Of a stretch of 11,641 nt of DNA, positions 5,956-11,641 are shown in pieces. The first letter of the stretch is position 1. Each line of letters begins with the position of its first letter. The stretch comes from Lentzea sp. (GTDB lineage: Bacteria > Actinomycetota > Actinomycetes > Mycobacteriales > Pseudonocardiaceae), in contig JASLAV010000940.1 of assembly GCA_030146905.1 (NCBI GenBank), positions 1-11,641 of the forward strand, in the 5' to 3' direction. A model generated the notes under the pieces. That model saw only the letters and a list, made by a program, of their open reading frames with translations. It made no database searches and had not been told where the DNA came from. The position numbers and the translations under genes are program-made.

Positions 5956-6005
5956 CTGGGGGCCAAGCCCCCAGGCCCCAGCCGGGGCGAGCCCCCGGAC
6001 CCCCG
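5956..6005. repeat. Cluster of GC-rich hairpins (possible REP-like unit)
   Basis: Directly after the terminator T-tract, CTGGGGGC-CAA-GCCCCCAG (5956-5974) abuts GCCCC-AGCC-GGGGC (5975-5988); the same GGGGC can instead pair with GCCCC at 5991-5995. The remainder of the gap to 6108 shows no clear element. Only one copy is present in this window, so dispersal in the genome is an inference. Confidence 0.4.
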
Positions 6006-6108
6006 TAGGTTCACCAGCGGACGCGGTGCGCTGTCGGTGGGGGACGGTTGGTACGCCGTTTGAGTGACGTGGGTAACAACCTGCGGGTGGGGCTGCGATG
6101 TGCTGGCC

Positions 6109-6852
6109 ATGACCGCATCCGTGCTCTGGCAACAACTGCCCAAGAACTCTCGTCGTGCCGTGCTCGTGATCGCGGCGGTGTTTCCGCTGGCCGTTGTCGC
6201 GGGTTGCGGGCAGCCGTCCGGCGGACTGGCGTCCTCTGGTAGCTCGGCTTCTTCCACCACCGCAACGACGACGTCCACCACGACGACGACCACCACTACT
6301 CCGCCGCCGGTCACCGTGGCGTCCGTCGTGGACGGTCGTACGGTGGCCTTGTCGAACGGTGCCAAGGTGTTGCTGCAGGGGCTGGCCGCGCCCGGTGAGT
6401 GCTGGGCGGCTTCTGCGGTCGAGTTCGCCACCAAGGCGTTGGTGGGCAAGACGGTCCAGGTCGTGGGCTCTCAGGTGCTGCTGGCCGACGGCACCGACTA
6501 CGCGGTCCTCGCGGCCGGCCAGGGCTTCGCCCGTGCGGTCGACGGAGCGGAGGCCGCGATCGCGCAGGCGGCTGCGGTCGCGAAGCAGACGGGGCTCGGG
6601 TTCTGGGGTCCGTCGTGCGGTGGGCTCGACGTGAAGCCGGCGCCGCAACCCGTTGCGCCCCAGCCGCAGCCGGTCGTGCCGAAGCCGCAACCCGTTGCGC
6701 CGCCGCCTCCGCCCGCTCCCGCGCCGCCGGCGTCGGCGTACTACGCGAACTGCGACGCGGCTCGCGCGGCCGGTGCCGCACCGCTCTACGCGGGACAGGC
6801 CGGGTACCGGGCGGCGCTCGACCGCGACAAGGACGGCGTCGCGTGCGAGTAG
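6109..6852 (+). CDS. Lipoprotein with SNase-like domain and excalibur motif
   Basis: The 247-residue predicted lipoprotein has a signal peptide (NSRRAVLVIAAVFPLAVVAGC) with lipobox VAGC at C33, a Ser/Thr linker with a run of eight threonines, a staphylococcal-nuclease-like domain (about 69-171), a Pro/Gln-rich linker (about 176-209) and a C-terminal excalibur domain (211-247) ending DRDKDGVACE, the DxDxDGxxCE calcium-binding signature. Catalytic residues of SNase appear lost: the RLxGxDTPE motif reads LLQGLAAPGE and no YGR motif follows, so nuclease activity is doubtful. Two domain cysteines (GEC, PSC) may form a disulfide. The ATG at 6109 lacks a good ribosome site; GTG at 6100, seven bases after GGTGGGG, is an alternative start adding three residues. 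It stands alone between the tRNA and the cupin gene. Function unknown. Confidence 0.82.
   Translation: MTASVLWQQLPKNSRRAVLVIAAVFPLAVVAGCGQPSGGLASSGSSASSTTATTTSTTTTTTTTPPPVTVASVVDGRTVALSNGAKVLLQGLAAPGECWAASAVEFATKALVGKTVQVVGSQVLLADGTDYAVLAAGQGFARAVDGAEAAIAQAAAVAKQTGLGFWGPSCGGLDVKPAPQPVAPQPQPVVPKPQPVAPPPPPAPAPPASAYYANCDAARAAGAAPLYAGQAGYRAALDRDKDGVACE
6642..6701 (+). repeat. 18-bp direct repeat in the Pro-rich linker
   Basis: An identical 18-base unit occurs at 6642-6659 and 6684-6701, 42 bases apart and in frame, encoding repeated PQPVAP. It is a likely site of slippage or recent in-frame duplication in the linker between the SNase-like and excalibur domains. Confidence 0.7.
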
Positions 6853-6889
6853 CTCTTCCGCTGCTGATCGTCGCGGGTGTCGCGGACGT

Positions 6890-6933
6890 GGGGAAGCCGA
6901 CCGTGGGGTGCGTGTCCCCAGGTAGCCTTCCCC
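6890..6933 (+). terminator. Nested stem-loop between lipoprotein and cupin genes
   Basis: Outer arms GGGGAAG (6890-6896) and CTTCCCC (6927-6933) enclose an inner TGGGG/CCCCA stem (6904-6908, 6916-6920). No T-tract follows. It may end lipoprotein transcription; it also contains TAGCCT (6923-6928), a possible -10 for the cupin gene, so the role is ambiguous. Confidence 0.35.
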
Positions 6934-6965
6934 GCATCGCGCAGGCCAGTTGAGAGGCAGCTCAC

Positions 6966-7346
6966 ATGAACGGACCGTTGCCCGACAGAGTCACCGTCAT
7001 CCCGCCGGACGTCCTGGCGCAGATGAAGTCGTTCCCCCTCCACGGCGACGAACGGCTGCAGAACAAGCTCCTGTGGAAGTCCCCCAACGGTGACACGATC
7101 GTCGGCCTGATCCGGATGGCGCCGGGCGCGCGCGACGTCGGGCACAACCACCCCTCGGCGACGCAGCACACTTGGGTCGTCGACGGCACGGTGAGCATCG
7201 GCGGTGTTGAGGCCGGCGCGGGTTCCTACGCGTTCGTCCCGCCGGGAGTCGACCACGAGACCGTCGCGGGTGACGAGCCGGTCACGATGTTCTACATCTA
7301 CCAGCCGTTCGCGGCCGAGCACGACCACGACCACGGCGACCACTGA
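6966..7346 (+). CDS. Single-domain cupin with His-rich C-terminus
   Basis: The 126-residue cytoplasmic protein has the cupin beta-barrel motifs: GARDVGHNHPSATQHTWVVDG (54-74), with H60, H62 and H68 as probable metal ligands (the usual Glu is absent), and PPGVDHETVAG (92-102) supplying H97. The C-terminus EHDHDHGDH (118-126) is a likely additional metal-binding tail. Small cupins of this sort act as dioxygenases, isomerases or sugar/ligand sensors; nothing here fixes the substrate. GAGAGG (6952-6957) lies eight bases before the ATG, giving a firm start. It is a monocistronic gene with an intrinsic terminator directly downstream. Confidence 0.85.
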   Translation: MNGPLPDRVTVIPPDVLAQMKSFPLHGDERLQNKLLWKSPNGDTIVGLIRMAPGARDVGHNHPSATQHTWVVDGTVSIGGVEAGAGSYAFVPPGVDHETVAGDEPVTMFYIYQPFAAEHDHDHGDH

Positions 7347-7351
7347 AAACA

Positions 7352-7372
7352 GCCTTGGTGTGCAAGGTTTTT
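7352..7372 (+). terminator. Intrinsic terminator of the cupin gene
   Basis: CCTTG-GTGTG-CAAGG (7353-7367) followed by TTTTT (7368-7372), starting six bases after the cupin stop codon. The stem is short, so efficiency may be modest. Confidence 0.6.
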
Positions 7373-7414
7373 CGTGCTCACCCATCTGTGGGGTGAAGTT
7401 CGGCCACGAGCACG
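7373..7414. repeat. Nested inverted repeat downstream of the cupin gene
   Basis: CGTGCTC (7373-7379) pairs with GAGCACG (7408-7414); inside, TCACCC and GGGTGA (7378-7383, 7391-7396) form a competing hairpin. It lies just upstream of the candidate promoter of the next gene and may be a second terminator stem or an operator. Confidence 0.35.
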
Positions 7415-7425
7415 GCCACCGCAAA

Positions 7426-7431
7426 TAGGTT
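7426..7431 (+). promoter_or_regulatory. Candidate -10 element for a leaderless secreted protein
   Basis: TAGGTT fits the TAnnnT pattern and ends seven bases before the ATG at 7439; no Shine-Dalgarno lies between. The geometry is the same as for galU and suggests a leaderless transcript. Confidence 0.4.
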
Positions 7432-7438
7432 GTCGTGC

Positions 7439-7984
7439 ATGAGGTCTGTGGTCGCCGCGTTATTACTCGTGGCCGTCACCTCCGGAGGAGCGGCGGCATC
7501 AGCCGACGCACCCGCCGCGAGGTGCGCGGCCGCCTTCCCCGTCGTCTCCGGCACGGAGACAGCTGTCGAAGCACGCGTCCTCACCGGCTGCACGGCCGGT
7601 GAGCTCGTCGTCTTCCGAGCCGCACTCGTCGTTCAGGCCCACGGCGCCTCCTGCGCCGCCACCTCCTCCGCGATCGAGGCGGATCCCGCCGCCAGGCCGC
7701 AGTGGGTCCGCGCTCGTCTGGAACTGGCCTGCGCACCCGGTGAGAACGGCCTGCTCGGCTCTCGGACCACGGTCGAGATGCACGGCACGCACGACACCGC
7801 GACCTACAGCTCCGGCGACTCGTTCGCCGAAGCCGGTCCGGCCGTCCGGCACCGGTGGACCGTCGAGTTCGTCGCGGGCCTCGGTGACCTGCCGGGGGAA
7901 CCAGACCCGGCCGCGGAGCTCAGCGGGTCGGCGGGGGAGGGGAGCTCGCGGGTGCGGACCGACCACGAGGTCCACGACGGCTGA
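7439..7984 (+). CDS. Secreted four-cysteine protein of unknown function
   Basis: I do not recognise a family. The 181-residue product begins with a Sec signal peptide (MRSVVAALLLVAVTSGGAAA, cleavage probably near ASA-DA at 22-23). The mature part has four cysteines (C29, C51, C72, C98), which could form two disulfides, beta-rich stretches (TAVEARVLTGC, ELVVFRAALVV, WVRARLELAC, RHRWTVEFVAG) and a polar acidic tail (from about 150). No catalytic motif is evident. The ATG is chosen because the signal peptide starts there; a TTG three codons earlier overlaps the -10. SEFIR follows after 26 bases, so cotranscription is possible. Confidence 0.75.
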   Translation: MRSVVAALLLVAVTSGGAAASADAPAARCAAAFPVVSGTETAVEARVLTGCTAGELVVFRAALVVQAHGASCAATSSAIEADPAARPQWVRARLELACAPGENGLLGSRTTVEMHGTHDTATYSSGDSFAEAGPAVRHRWTVEFVAGLGDLPGEPDPAAELSGSAGEGSSRVRTDHEVHDG

Positions 7985-8010
7985 GCGATCCCTTGCGGGA
8001 TGATGCGCCG

Positions 8011-8838
8011 ATGCGTCCCGAGGTTTTCGTGGTCTGGGCACATACAAGTCCCGGCTGGGACGTCGCGCGCACCCGAGCGTGGCGGGACACCCTGTACCGG
8101 TTCGCCGGACTCCTGCACCGCATCGGCGCCAAGCCCGAGATCGACCTCTACCACCAGCACGAGCCCGTCGACTGGTCGACGTTCTGCTTGCAACGCATGG
8201 AGGACGCGGACCGGATCGCGGTCGCCGTGTCGCCAGGCTGGGCGCTCGCGTTCAGCGGCCGCAACCCGGACAGCCGCGGTGTCGAGTACGAGCTCAAGCA
8301 CCTGCGCGGACTGCTGATGCGGCAGCCGGAGCTGTTCCAGCGCAAGGTGATCGTCGTCGTGCTGCCCGGTGCGACCCTCGACGACATCCCGCCCTCGCTG
8401 AACTGCGTGCCGCACTTCGTGGTCGACCCGGCGGAACCTGCCTCCGCCCTGGACCTGGAGCACCAGCTGTCCGGGCGGCCGATGTACTCCACGCCCGTGC
8501 CGCGCCTGCGGGAGCTGGCGCGCGCCGGTGATCCCGAGGTCGTCGCCGAGCTGCTCAACACCACCGTCTACCTGCCGGACCCCGGCCGTCCTGGCCTGGT
8601 CGCGGCCGACGTCACGGGGCACGAACGGTCGGTGCTCGCCTTCACCGGACTGGACCGGCTCGTCGCCTACCGCCGGCTCAAGGGCTTCTCCTGGAACGAC
8701 CGGTGGCTCGAGGTCGAGGGCGCGGAGCTGTTGCCGCTGGTGGCACCGCTCGGCGTCGGGGTCGTGGTCGACGCGGGAGCGTCGTGCGACGAGGTGGTCT
8801 TCGTGTCGGCCGCCGATATTCGGGGGCTGATCGGCTGA
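8011..8838 (+). CDS. SEFIR-domain protein with SseB-like C-terminal domain
   Basis: The 275-residue cytoplasmic protein has an N-terminal SEFIR domain (about 1-140), a relative of TIR: PEVFVVWAHTSPGWD (3-17, box 1), PEIDLYHQHEPVDWSTFC (42-59), MEDADRIAVAVSPGW (63-77), the SRGVEYELKHLR segment (88-99) and KVIVVVLPGATLDDIPPSL (112-130). A linker (about 150-182) leads to an SseB/SAV_915-like domain (184-270: TTVYLPDPGRPGLVAADV, SVLAFTGLDRLVAY, AELLPLVAPLGVGVVVDA). Bacterial SEFIR proteins have been linked to NAD-depleting antiphage immunity; SseB-like domains are widespread in actinobacteria near type VII secretion genes. E92 or E94 is a candidate catalytic acid by analogy with TIR enzymes, which is unproven. 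The ATG precedes box 1 by two residues; a 5-bp hairpin ATCCC/GGGAT lies just upstream (7988-8001). The EspC-like gene follows after 46 bases. Confidence 0.78.
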   Translation: MRPEVFVVWAHTSPGWDVARTRAWRDTLYRFAGLLHRIGAKPEIDLYHQHEPVDWSTFCLQRMEDADRIAVAVSPGWALAFSGRNPDSRGVEYELKHLRGLLMRQPELFQRKVIVVVLPGATLDDIPPSLNCVPHFVVDPAEPASALDLEHQLSGRPMYSTPVPRLRELARAGDPEVVAELLNTTVYLPDPGRPGLVAADVTGHERSVLAFTGLDRLVAYRRLKGFSWNDRWLEVEGAELLPLVAPLGVGVVVDAGASCDEVVFVSAADIRGLIG

Positions 8839-8884
8839 CGCTCCGATACCGTTTCACACCGAACTTCCACCGGCGGGAGGTGCC

Positions 8885-9148
8885 GTGAGCGGGTTCAGCG
8901 TAGATCCAGCGGAGGTACGGGCACTCGTCCGCCCGCTGTCGCAGGCAGCCGAGGACGTCACGTCCCTCGCGCGCCACCCGGACGGACAACCGGATCCCTC
9001 CCGTGGTGAGCTGTTCGCCGCGCTCGCGCGGTTCCGCGACGCCTCCGACCACGCGACAGCCGAACTGGTGCGCGACGTCGAGGGCACCGCGGACCGCCTC
9101 GTCGACACCGCCCGCCATTACGAACAGGTGGACACCTTTCCCGCGTGA
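8885..9148 (+). CDS. EspC-like (DUF2580-type) ESX secretion protein
   Basis: The 87-residue helical protein starts GFSVDPAEVRALVRPLSQAA and ends ADRLVDTARHYEQVD, the pattern of EspC/DUF2580 proteins: two helices joined by a flexible segment (about 31-40), closing with YxxxD (Y79-D83), the general type VII secretion signal. Such proteins are exported by ESX systems, usually as heterodimers with a partner encoded next door. GGAGG (8876-8880) sits four bases before the GTG start, and TACCGT (8847-8852) is a possible -10 in the short gap after the SEFIR gene. Its stop overlaps the GTG start of the next gene by four bases (GTGA), so the two are translationally coupled. No ESX core genes are in view. 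Confidence 0.75.
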   Translation: MSGFSVDPAEVRALVRPLSQAAEDVTSLARHPDGQPDPSRGELFAALARFRDASDHATAELVRDVEGTADRLVDTARHYEQVDTFPA

Positions 9149-9741
9149 GCCTCTCCAGCGACTTCCACTCCCTCCTGAGCGTCCAGGAGTGGCTGAAGCG
9201 GATGCGTGACGAGTGCGCAGCCGTGGGCTTCGCACACGCCAAGGCGACGGCGAGCGGGTGGACCGGCGCCGCGAGCACGAGGTTCGACGACTACCGGTAC
9301 CGCGCGAGGAAGCGGTGGCTCGACGTGTCCGACGCGTTCGAAGTCGCTCACGACGCCGTGGAGACCTACCTCTACACCCACGTCGAGGTGAGCCGTCTCG
9401 TCCAGTACGCCGACCCGGAACAGGTGGACCGGCTCTGGCGGCAGCTCGCCGAGGAGGAGCACCTCGCGGTGAGGGCGGTCGGCAACGCGACCGACGAGCT
9501 GAGACACGTGCGCTCCGAACTGCGTGACCCCGAACCCGTCCCCGACCGCGTCGTGGACCGCGTCCCGGCCTCCGCCGTGCAGCGGGTGGTCGTGGAACCG
9601 GCACCGCTTCCCGTGCTGTCGCGTGCCGAGGACTTCCTGGCGAAACCGCACGTCGAGACGGTGGTGACGACGCTCGCGATCACCGCGCGCTACCCGCGGT
9701 GGCGGAGGTGGTCAACGGGACGGGACCCTGCCGCGTTGTAG
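9145..9741 (+). CDS. WXG-like helical protein, putative type VII substrate
   Basis: The 198-residue protein begins with a helical hairpin: helix 1 (about 7-36), the turn SGWTGAAS (37-44) with a W-x-G motif at 39-41, and helix 2 (about 45-87) followed by YADPE (88-92), which fits the YxxxD/E secretion signal. A further helix (about 93-127) and a Pro/Val-rich, arginine-ended extension (128-198) follow; the extension is not a recognisable toxin domain. The fold and the coupled EspC-like partner suggest an exported ESX heterodimer. The GTG start is set by the four-base overlap with the preceding gene. The usual large toxin gene downstream is absent; a kinase gene follows. The role is inferred. 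Confidence 0.7.
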   Translation: MSLSSDFHSLLSVQEWLKRMRDECAAVGFAHAKATASGWTGAASTRFDDYRYRARKRWLDVSDAFEVAHDAVETYLYTHVEVSRLVQYADPEQVDRLWRQLAEEEHLAVRAVGNATDELRHVRSELRDPEPVPDRVVDRVPASAVQRVVVEPAPLPVLSRAEDFLAKPHVETVVTTLAITARYPRWRRWSTGRDPAAL

Positions 9742-9772
9742 AGGTGGAAGTGCCCTGGGCGAGTACAACGCA

Positions 9773-9818
9773 GTGATCAAGGAAAGGGTTGCTGTGGCGT
9801 CAACCGCAGACCGATCAC
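9773..9818. repeat. Nested inverted repeat between WXG-like and kinase genes
   Basis: GTGATC (9773-9778) pairs with GATCAC (9813-9818) and encloses GGTTG/CAACC (9787-9791, 9801-9805). There is no T-tract. It may be a weak terminator or an operator for the kinase gene. The rest of this 110-base gap shows only a possible -10, TAGTCT (9842-9847). Confidence 0.3.
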
Positions 9819-9851
9819 GCACCGTAGGCTGACAGGGCGCCTAGTCTGGGG

Positions 9852-11641
9852 GTGATCGCGGAAGGGGTGGTGTGGGTCGTGGGGCTCGCGGAGTCCTTGC
9901 TCACGTGGCTGCACGGCTTCGTGGGCGCGAGTGTCTGCCCCGGTGACTGGGTGTGGACCACCACAGCGCTCGGCGCGGTGCTCGGGTTGTTCCCCACGGT
10001 CGGGGCGCTGCTGGCCATCACGGTGCGCCGGATCGTCGGCAACTCCTACGGCGCGGTGACGGGCGCGATCTTCGCCGTGCTCGGCGTCGCCAGCTGCCTG
10101 GTGCTGCCGTGGCTGATCATGCGCGGAACCGTGCAGGGTCTGGGCAAGCGCACCATCCCCGGGTCCGGTTCGCTGGACGACCTCACCTGCTTCAGCCAGT
10201 TCTCGCAGGGGCAGTACCTCGTCGACGGCACGCCGTCGATCATCGGTGTGGCCCAGCGGCCTGGCGAGGCCCCCGTGTTCCTGCTGGCCGCCGGCATCAC
10301 GGTCGTGCTGGCGTTGCTGTGCCTGCTCTTCGTGATGCTGCAGGCGGGCTCGGCGTTCCGCCTCGGGCCGAACTGGCCGCGCCGCGTGTTCTGGCCGCCG
10401 TTCCTGGTGCTCCTCGCAGCCACGTCGGCACTGCCCGTCACGCTGGTGGGCCATGTGCTCCTGGGCTTTCTGCCGATTGCGGTAATCGGCTCAATCGTCG
10501 TGCGGATTTTCGGGTTGACTACCGCCATGCTCAACCGCCCCGGCCGCGACCGGTCCGCCGACCGGAACTCGCAGAACCCGCCGCCACCGCAGCCGGTGGC
10601 GCGCACACCGCAGCCCCAGCTGCCGCAGAACCCGCAGAAGAAGTCGCCGACCAAGCCGATCACGGCGGCCCAGCACCAGCCCCCTCCGCAGAACCCGCCG
10701 CCCTATCAGCCGGCGCAGGTGCCGAAGTACCAGCCCGCGCCGTTGAACCGGCCGATGCGCCCGGTCAACCAGCCGCCGCCGCAGTACCCGCCGACCCGCG
10801 TCGCCGAGGTCCTGCCGCAGCCCAAGCCCCCGCAGCCGTCCCAGCCGGCCGTCCTCGCCGACACACCGGGCCCGCTGCCGTTCGGGCCAGGTGCCGCGAA
10901 CGCCGACGCGCCCGCGCCGGTGCAGAAGTCGGGCAAGGTCTGGAACCCCGGCAACGGCAGGTTCCGCCGCGTACGCCAGCTCGGTTCCGGCGGCTTCGGC
11001 ACGGTCTGGCTGGCCGTCGACGAGCAGCTCGACCGTACGGTGGCGGTCAAGCTCGCGCACGCCCCGGACAACGAGGCCGAGGCGCGCATGCTCCGCGAGG
11101 CCCGCGCGCTGGCCGCGGTCAGGCACCCCAACTGCGTGCGCGTGTTCGACATCGTCCAGGACCCGGACGGCCTCGCGCTGGTCATGGAGTACATCGAGGG
11201 CGCCTCGCTGTCCGAGACGGTCCTGAAGAACGGCCTGATCGACGACAAGCTCGCCGCGCGCCTCTGGCTGAACATGGCCGACGCGCTGGCCGCCGCCCAC
11301 GCCCGAGGCGTGCTGCACCGCGACGTGAAGCCGTCCAACGTCATCGTCGACGGCGAGGGCACCGCGCACCTGATCGACTTCGGCATCGCCCGCTCCAAGG
11401 GCGACAGCACCCTGACCGCCACCGGCATGATGGTCGGCACCCCCGACTTCCTGGCGCCGGAAACCGCGCGAGGCGAGGCGGCGTCCCCGGCGTCCGACTC
11501 CTGGCAGCTGGCCGCGACCGTCTCCTACGCCCTGACCGGCCACCCGCCGCGCGGCTCCCGCGAGAACCCGATCTCCTCGCTGATGGCCGCCGCACAGGGT
11601 GAACCGATCACCAAGCTGCCGCAGAACAGCGCGCACGCGCG
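9852..11641 (+). CDS. Membrane Ser/Thr protein kinase, N-terminal TM domain (3' partial)
   Basis: The frame is open from an in-frame TAG at 9825 to the window edge, giving at least 596 residues. An N-terminal membrane domain has four or five helices (about 36-60, 67-90, 139-165, and one or two in 178-220). A Pro/Gln-rich linker (about 226-360) follows, then a Hanks-type kinase domain: glycine loop GSGGFGTVW (378-386), VAVK (K400), HRDVKPSN (catalytic D491), DFG (D509) and TPDFLAPE. All key residues are present, so activity is expected. The end of the domain lies beyond the window. The start is uncertain: GTG at 9852 is the longest choice, while GTG at 9870 has GGAAGG four bases upstream. The order membrane-linker-kinase reverses the common PknB layout, in which the kinase comes first. 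Confidence 0.88.
   Translation, partial: MIAEGVVWVVGLAESLLTWLHGFVGASVCPGDWVWTTTALGAVLGLFPTVGALLAITVRRIVGNSYGAVTGAIFAVLGVASCLVLPWLIMRGTVQGLGKRTIPGSGSLDDLTCFSQFSQGQYLVDGTPSIIGVAQRPGEAPVFLLAAGITVVLALLCLLFVMLQAGSAFRLGPNWPRRVFWPPFLVLLAATSALPVTLVGHVLLGFLPIAVIGSIVVRIFGLTTAMLNRPGRDRSADRNSQNPPPPQPVARTPQPQLPQNPQKKSPTKPITAAQHQPPPQNPPPYQPAQVPKYQPAPLNRPMRPVNQPPPQYPPTRVAEVLPQPKPPQPSQPAVLADTPGPLPFGPGAANADAPAPVQKSGKVWNPGNGRFRRVRQLGSGGFGTVWLAVDEQLDRTVAVKLAHAPDNEAEARMLREARALAAVRHPNCVRVFDIVQDPDGLALVMEYIEGASLSETVLKNGLIDDKLAARLWLNMADALAAAHARGVLHRDVKPSNVIVDGEGTAHLIDFGIARSKGDSTLTATGMMVGTPDFLAPETARGEAASPASDSWQLAATVSYALTGHPPRGSRENPISSLMAAAQGEPITKLPQNSAHA

Noticed and set aside
6264..6300. ACC/ACG-rich tract as a regulatory microsatellite
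   Set aside because: It simply encodes the Thr-rich linker of the lipoprotein with mixed Thr codons, so it is not a pure repeat.
9953..11602. 549-codon plus-strand frame over the kinase region
   Set aside because: It is a shifted frame of the kinase gene; all kinase motifs (glycine loop, HRDVKPSN, DFG, APE) fall in the frame starting at 9852.
1..11641. CRISPR array, insertion sequence or transposase remnants
   Set aside because: No regularly spaced repeats, no transposase motifs and no terminal inverted repeats with target duplications were seen on either strand.

Overview
The window is GC-rich, compact DNA of an actinobacterium, most likely a member of the Pseudonocardiaceae (Lentzea/Saccharothrix/Amycolatopsis type; genus not decidable from sequence alone). 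The support is heavy G/C third-position bias, frequent GTG starts, actinobacterial families (Glp, SepX/GlpR, EspC-like and WXG-like type VII secretion proteins, excalibur lipoprotein) and a gene order FmdB / 5-FCL / galU / moeA-like / rimJ / membrane protein that matches Mycobacterium tuberculosis Rv0991c-Rv0996 as I recall it.

Left part, minus strand (7-2043): 5-formyltetrahydrofolate cyclo-ligase, then a Ruc-like FmdB zinc-ribbon redox chaperone with its own regulatory region (a CIRCE-type HrcA operator overlapping a SigH/SigR-like promoter), then a SAF-domain membrane protein coupled by a one-base overlap to mscL. The 72-base gap between ruc and the SAF gene holds two inverted repeats; one has a perfect actinobacterial DnaA box in its loop, and the other covers the start codon of the SAF gene.

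Central part, plus strand (2083-5760): galU, glp and rimJ form a tight operon, galU probably being leaderless. After a 156-base promoter region with a palindrome comes sepX/glpR, the membrane partner of Glp in the divisome. A hairpin overlapping the sepX stop codon is followed directly by tRNA-Ala(CGC), which has its own promoter and a long intrinsic terminator, then a cluster of GC-rich hairpins.

Right part, plus strand (6109-11641) is more accessory: a lipoprotein with a degenerate SNase fold and an intact excalibur motif, a single-domain cupin with a His-rich tail, a secreted four-cysteine protein of unknown role, a SEFIR (TIR-like) protein with an SseB-like C-terminal domain, two small helical proteins with type VII secretion hallmarks whose genes overlap by four bases, and the start of a membrane-anchored Ser/Thr kinase of reversed architecture (membrane domain first, kinase domain last) that runs off the window. 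The SEFIR/SseB gene next to the EspC-like/WXG-like pair is the best candidate for an undescribed system; the link is inferred from position and domain content only.
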